This document shows positions 61,470 through 64,000 of a stretch of DNA of 64,000 nt, one piece after another. Each line of letters starts with the position of its first letter. The stretch's first letter is position 1. The notes under the pieces are model-generated. The model was not told the DNA's origin, did not search any database, and saw only the letters and a list, made by a program, of their open reading frames with translations. This stretch comes from Sphingobacterium cavernae. Lineage in GTDB: Bacteria; Bacteroidota; Bacteroidia; Sphingobacteriales; Sphingobacteriaceae. The stretch lies in NCBI RefSeq assembly GCF_008520265.1, contig NZ_VIQM01000065.1:62001-126000 (forward strand), read 5' to 3'. Both the position numbers and the translations under genes were made by a program.

Positions 61470-62350
61470 TACATATTTGTTAAGTCCAAACGGATTGGTA
61501 ACGAATAAGCTACACGTACTGGACGACCATTCTGAATACCTGGGCTCCATTTTTTAGCTTTCTTCAATACATTGATCGCAGCTTGACCTGTACCGTATGA
61601 TAAATCACGAGGGACTTTAATATCTGTCAAAGATCCATCTTTTTCTACAACGAAAGTAACCTGTACAGTTCCTTTCACACCTGCATCGATAGCTGATTGT
61701 GGATATTGGTAGTTGTCTCCGATCCATTTACGGAAAGCATTCAATCCACCCGGCGGTTCTGGCTGAATCTCAACAGATTGGAAAATTTCTTCTCCAGTAC
61801 CTGTACCACCTTCGACACCTTTAGTACTACCAGTTGCAGCACCAGCTACATCTTTTGTACCCCATTTACCTTCAGTCGTGATACTACCACCCTTCATACC
61901 TTTCATCGCTACTGGACCGATAAGTTTTTTCTTATCTGTAGCTTCTTCTACAGTTGCTACCTCTTCTGTCACAGCCTTTTCCTTAGGAACAGGCTTAATC
62001 TCAGGAAGAGCTACAACGTCTAGAGCGGGCTTAGATTCTGCAATCTTTGGTGCTTCTTCTTGAACAACTGGCTTTTCTTCTTCCGGTGGAAGTTGTTCAG
62101 CCAAGTCCTCTAGTGTAACTTCTTCTGTAAATGCCACTTCTTCTTTAGGTCCATCATCACCTGAAAATAGATCTAAATTTAAAGCTTTAGGCAAACTGAA
62201 TACTGTTACCACAGCAACAACAATTGCTAATGCAGTGTTTGTTGCTTTTGGACCTAACTTACGTAGCTCATAAGCACCGTAAGCTTTGTTCCTGTTCTCG
62301 AAGACAACATCAAGCCACTCACTTTTAAATATATTTAATTTTTCAAACAT
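61469..62350 (-). CDS. tonB: energy transducer TonB
   Basis: A 293-residue inner-membrane-anchored periplasmic protein that couples the proton motive force to outer-membrane receptors. One N-terminal membrane segment (about 33-52: KATNTALAIVVAVVTVFSLP) follows a cytoplasmic part of the Bacteroidota type (NKAYGAYELRKLG). A Pro/Glu-rich spacer (about 75-130) with QLPPEEEKPVVQEEAPK leads to a Gly-rich linker and the C-terminal TonB domain (about 205-290: GLNAFRKWIGDNYQYPQSAIDAGVKGTVQVTFVVEKDGSL, longer by position). It is downstream of two exbD genes and coupled to the next gene. Confidence 0.95.
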   Translation of the reverse strand: MFEKLNIFKSEWLDVVFENRNKAYGAYELRKLGPKATNTALAIVVAVVTVFSLPKALNLDLFSGDDGPKEEVAFTEEVTLEDLAEQLPPEEEKPVVQEEAPKIAESKPALDVVALPEIKPVPKEKAVTEEVATVEEATDKKKLIGPVAMKGMKGGSITTEGKWGTKDVAGAATGSTKGVEGGTGTGEEIFQSVEIQPEPPGGLNAFRKWIGDNYQYPQSAIDAGVKGTVQVTFVVEKDGSLTDIKVPRDLSYGTGQAAINVLKKAKKWSPGIQNGRPVRVAYSLPIRLDLTNM

Positions 62351-62384
62351 ATTGTTATTAGTTTATGAGAATCTATATAACAAA

Positions 62385-62945
62385 TTAATCGTTATATAAG
62401 TTTTCTTTTTTCAATAGCTCAATTTCTTCGCTCATGATACGGTTAGATATCATGTAACGTTTTATATCTACAATCTTCATTTCATCCAACGCATCAATAA
62501 TGTTGCGTGTAACTGATTTTTCACTCGGACGGATAACAACGATAATGTCCTTACCTCCAGCTTGTTGCGGAACAAGCTTTTGCATTCTCATTAATACGCT
62601 ACGAAGACCATCTTCTGCATTATAATCAATTACTGTAGGACCCTGAAGAGGTTTTTTAACATCACCTTGATACCATACTAGCTTGTCGTCAGACCCTAAT
62701 ACTAGGGTTACACTACGATGCTCATCCACATCAACATCCGTATTCACATCTGTTTCTGGGTTTTTATCTGGCATCGCTACGTCCATAGCTTGTGGCTTAT
62801 TCAAGGATGTCGTTAACATAAAGAATGTAATCAATAAGAACGCCAAATCTACCATAGCTGTAAGATCGACCTTACCACCATTTTTCTTGGCTCTTACTTT
62901 TCCACCTTTACCCTTTTTACCGGAGTCTTGATTTAATTCTGCCAT
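62385..62945 (-). CDS. exbD: ExbD/TolR-family biopolymer transport protein (second copy)
   Basis: A 186-residue inner-membrane protein with a cytoplasmic N-terminus (KGKGGKVRAKKNGGK), one membrane segment holding the proton-carrying Asp (VDLTAMVDLAFLLITFFMLTTSL by position 26-48, Asp in MVDLAF), and a periplasmic domain ending in KENLYND. It is 13 bases downstream of the first exbD gene and 34 before tonB. ExbD pairs with ExbB and TonB. Confidence 0.94.
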   Translation of the reverse strand: MAELNQDSGKKGKGGKVRAKKNGGKVDLTAMVDLAFLLITFFMLTTSLNKPQAMDVAMPDKNPETDVNTDVDVDEHRSVTLVLGSDDKLVWYQGDVKKPLQGPTVIDYNAEDGLRSVLMRMQKLVPQQAGGKDIIVVIRPSEKSVTRNIIDALDEMKIVDIKRYMISNRIMSEEIELLKKENLYND

Positions 62946-62958
62946 TTAAATATTATTA

Positions 62959-63615
62959 TTAATCAGCTTTAAGGCCAGTAACGAAACTGAACTTATTTTG
63001 TTTCTGATTACGTAATGTCTCAATTATCAAATTCAAACTTGGAAATTTCTCATTTGCATCAGACTTAATTGCTACTGTTAACAATTCAATATCATCAGGA
63101 TCTTTACCATCTTCAATTGCTTTGTCCTTTAGAATCTTAGCTGAAGCTATACGAGCCTGCTTAACCCATGAAAACAATTCATTCGAAAGGTTTTGTGTTG
63201 AGTCTACAGGGATTCCGCTTTGTCTATCTGCCGTTCTTGCTGATTGATCTGCTGCCAACAATGTTTTCATTGTTTTCATGTTTACACCAAAATCCTCAAG
63301 ATTTTTGAACTTACCGTACTCTTCTGGTGAGAACTCCATCCCGTAGATACTAGCCATTTGTTGCAATGTCTGAACACGTACATTAGGATCACTCATACTG
63401 AAGAACACTTTACCTTCATCTCCTACTGTAATAACTGCTAAATTACCATCTGGCAATTTTGCTTGTGAATATGAGGGTGCCGTATCAACCGTCAAGGTTT
63501 CAGGAGTTCTAGCAGTTGCTGTAAGAACGAAGAATGTAAGAAGCAAGAAAGACACGTCACACATCGCCGTCATGTCGATGGATGTACTGGCTCTTTTTAC
63601 TTTTGCTTTACCCAT
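62959..63615 (-). CDS. exbD: ExbD/TolR-family biopolymer transport protein (first copy)
   Basis: A 218-residue ExbD with the membrane segment and conserved Asp in SIDMTAMCDVSFLLLTFFVLTATA (by position 12-35, Asp in MCDVSF). It differs from the second copy in length and C-terminal half, so it is not a simple recent duplication. The two copies probably form a mixed complex or serve two TonB systems. A 98-base gap to exbB holds no further gene that I could see. Confidence 0.94.
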   Translation of the reverse strand: MGKAKVKRASTSIDMTAMCDVSFLLLTFFVLTATARTPETLTVDTAPSYSQAKLPDGNLAVITVGDEGKVFFSMSDPNVRVQTLQQMASIYGMEFSPEEYGKFKNLEDFGVNMKTMKTLLAADQSARTADRQSGIPVDSTQNLSNELFSWVKQARIASAKILKDKAIEDGKDPDDIELLTVAIKSDANEKFPSLNLIIETLRNQKQNKFSFVTGLKAD

Positions 63616-63713
63616 TTCTTTACCTATTAATATATTAACAACTCTATTCTTTATCTAATGATGCTTTACTATTTCACTTTCCATAAAAAAAGTTGAAATA
63701 TTTTTAGCACATC

Positions 63714-64000
63714 TTATTTGTGGTTTGCAGCGTATGTTTGTACGATTGAGAAACCAGCCTCGTCGATAGAATAAGTTAATTTGTCAATTTTAGCAGTCAA
63801 GATATTGTAGAATACAATTGCAAAAGTAGAACATGCAATACCTGTAGCTGTATTAATTAGGGCCTCAGAGATACCATTCGCTAATTTAGCTGAATCTGGC
63901 GCACCACCTGTTGCTAATGCTGAGAAGGCCTTGATCATACCTGTTACTGTACCTAATAGACCTGTTAATGTACCGATAGAAACTAATGTAGCTAATACGT
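63714..64000 (-). CDS. exbB: ExbB/TolQ/MotA-family proton channel, C-terminal part (5' end outside window)
   Basis: The last 95 or so codons of an ExbB-type channel. The frame stays open to the window edge and reads VLATLVSIGTLTGLLGTVTG before MIKAFSALATGGAPD, which is the conserved ExbB/TolQ pattern (TLxGLLGTVxGMI). The next membrane segment, GISEALINTATGIACSTFAIVFYNILTAK by position in the tail, carries the TGxA site that lines the proton path. It heads the visible part of the exbB-exbD-exbD-tonB operon. Confidence 0.9.
   Translation of the reverse strand, partial: VLATLVSIGTLTGLLGTVTGMIKAFSALATGGAPDSAKLANGISEALINTATGIACSTFAIVFYNILTAKIDKLTYSIDEAGFSIVQTYAANHK

Overview
The window reads as chromosomal DNA of a Bacteroidota member, most likely family Sphingobacteriaceae (Sphingobacterium/Pedobacter-like). 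The basis is the AT-rich composition, the many TonB-dependent receptors with N-terminal carboxypeptidase-regulatory domains, the families DUF4374, DUF4876, DUF6850 and DUF5686, NagB fused to a PIG-L domain, separate nuoC and nuoD with a short nuoG, the ExbB-ExbD-ExbD-TonB order, few visible Shine-Dalgarno sites, and TAnnTTTG-type -7 promoter boxes. The genus call is inference. No rRNA, tRNA, CRISPR array, transposase or prophage was seen.

Layout. 1-9 kb: end of an aldehyde dehydrogenase gene, a small membrane protein, a DUF2147 protein, kbl, a serpin lipoprotein, typA, an ecotin and an S15 X-Pro peptidase; two unrelated serine-protease inhibitors flank typA. 9-15.5 kb: radA, an AT-rich STM3941-like gene next to a palindromic intergenic repeat, a TlpA thioredoxin, a methionine-type aminotransferase and nagB-PIG-L. 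15.6-23.2 kb: iron-uptake region with a siderophore-type receptor, an AraC regulator, a second receptor and a DUF4374 lipoprotein; two Fur-like dyads lie between the divergent genes. 23.2-27.6 kb: a leftward CotH-like lipoprotein, an M19 dipeptidase and a serine hydrolase carrying only the C-terminal part of a GH3 enzyme. 27.7-29.2 kb: xseAB. 29.3-36.2 kb: a tight four-gene operon (TonB receptor, DUF4876 lipoprotein, DUF6850 barrel protein, di-haem cytochrome c peroxidase), the best candidate for an undescribed system. 36.3-45.4 kb: uvrA, an Rrf2 regulator, dcd, a phosphopantetheinyl transferase, an AI-2E-family permease, an enoyl-CoA hydratase and a large DUF5686 protein.

45.5-58.4 kb: a complete leftward 14-gene complex I operon, nuoA to nuoN, with its own -7 box and terminator. 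NuoG stops just after a Fe-S segment and lacks the molybdopterin-type domain. 58.5-64 kb: a second leftward operon, exbB (cut by the window end), exbD, exbD, tonB, a small membrane protein, a PstS-like lipoprotein and a TPR protein. It would supply the energy for the outer-membrane receptors found earlier in the window.

Two regulatory patterns recur. Many genes end in long, often perfect, palindromic hairpins. Several start codons (holin-like gene, cotH-like gene, xseA, uvrA, phosphopantetheinyl transferase) lie only 3-6 nt downstream of a perfect TAnnTTTG box, which suggests leaderless mRNAs. All functional calls come from reading the translated sequences and family knowledge; no database search was run.
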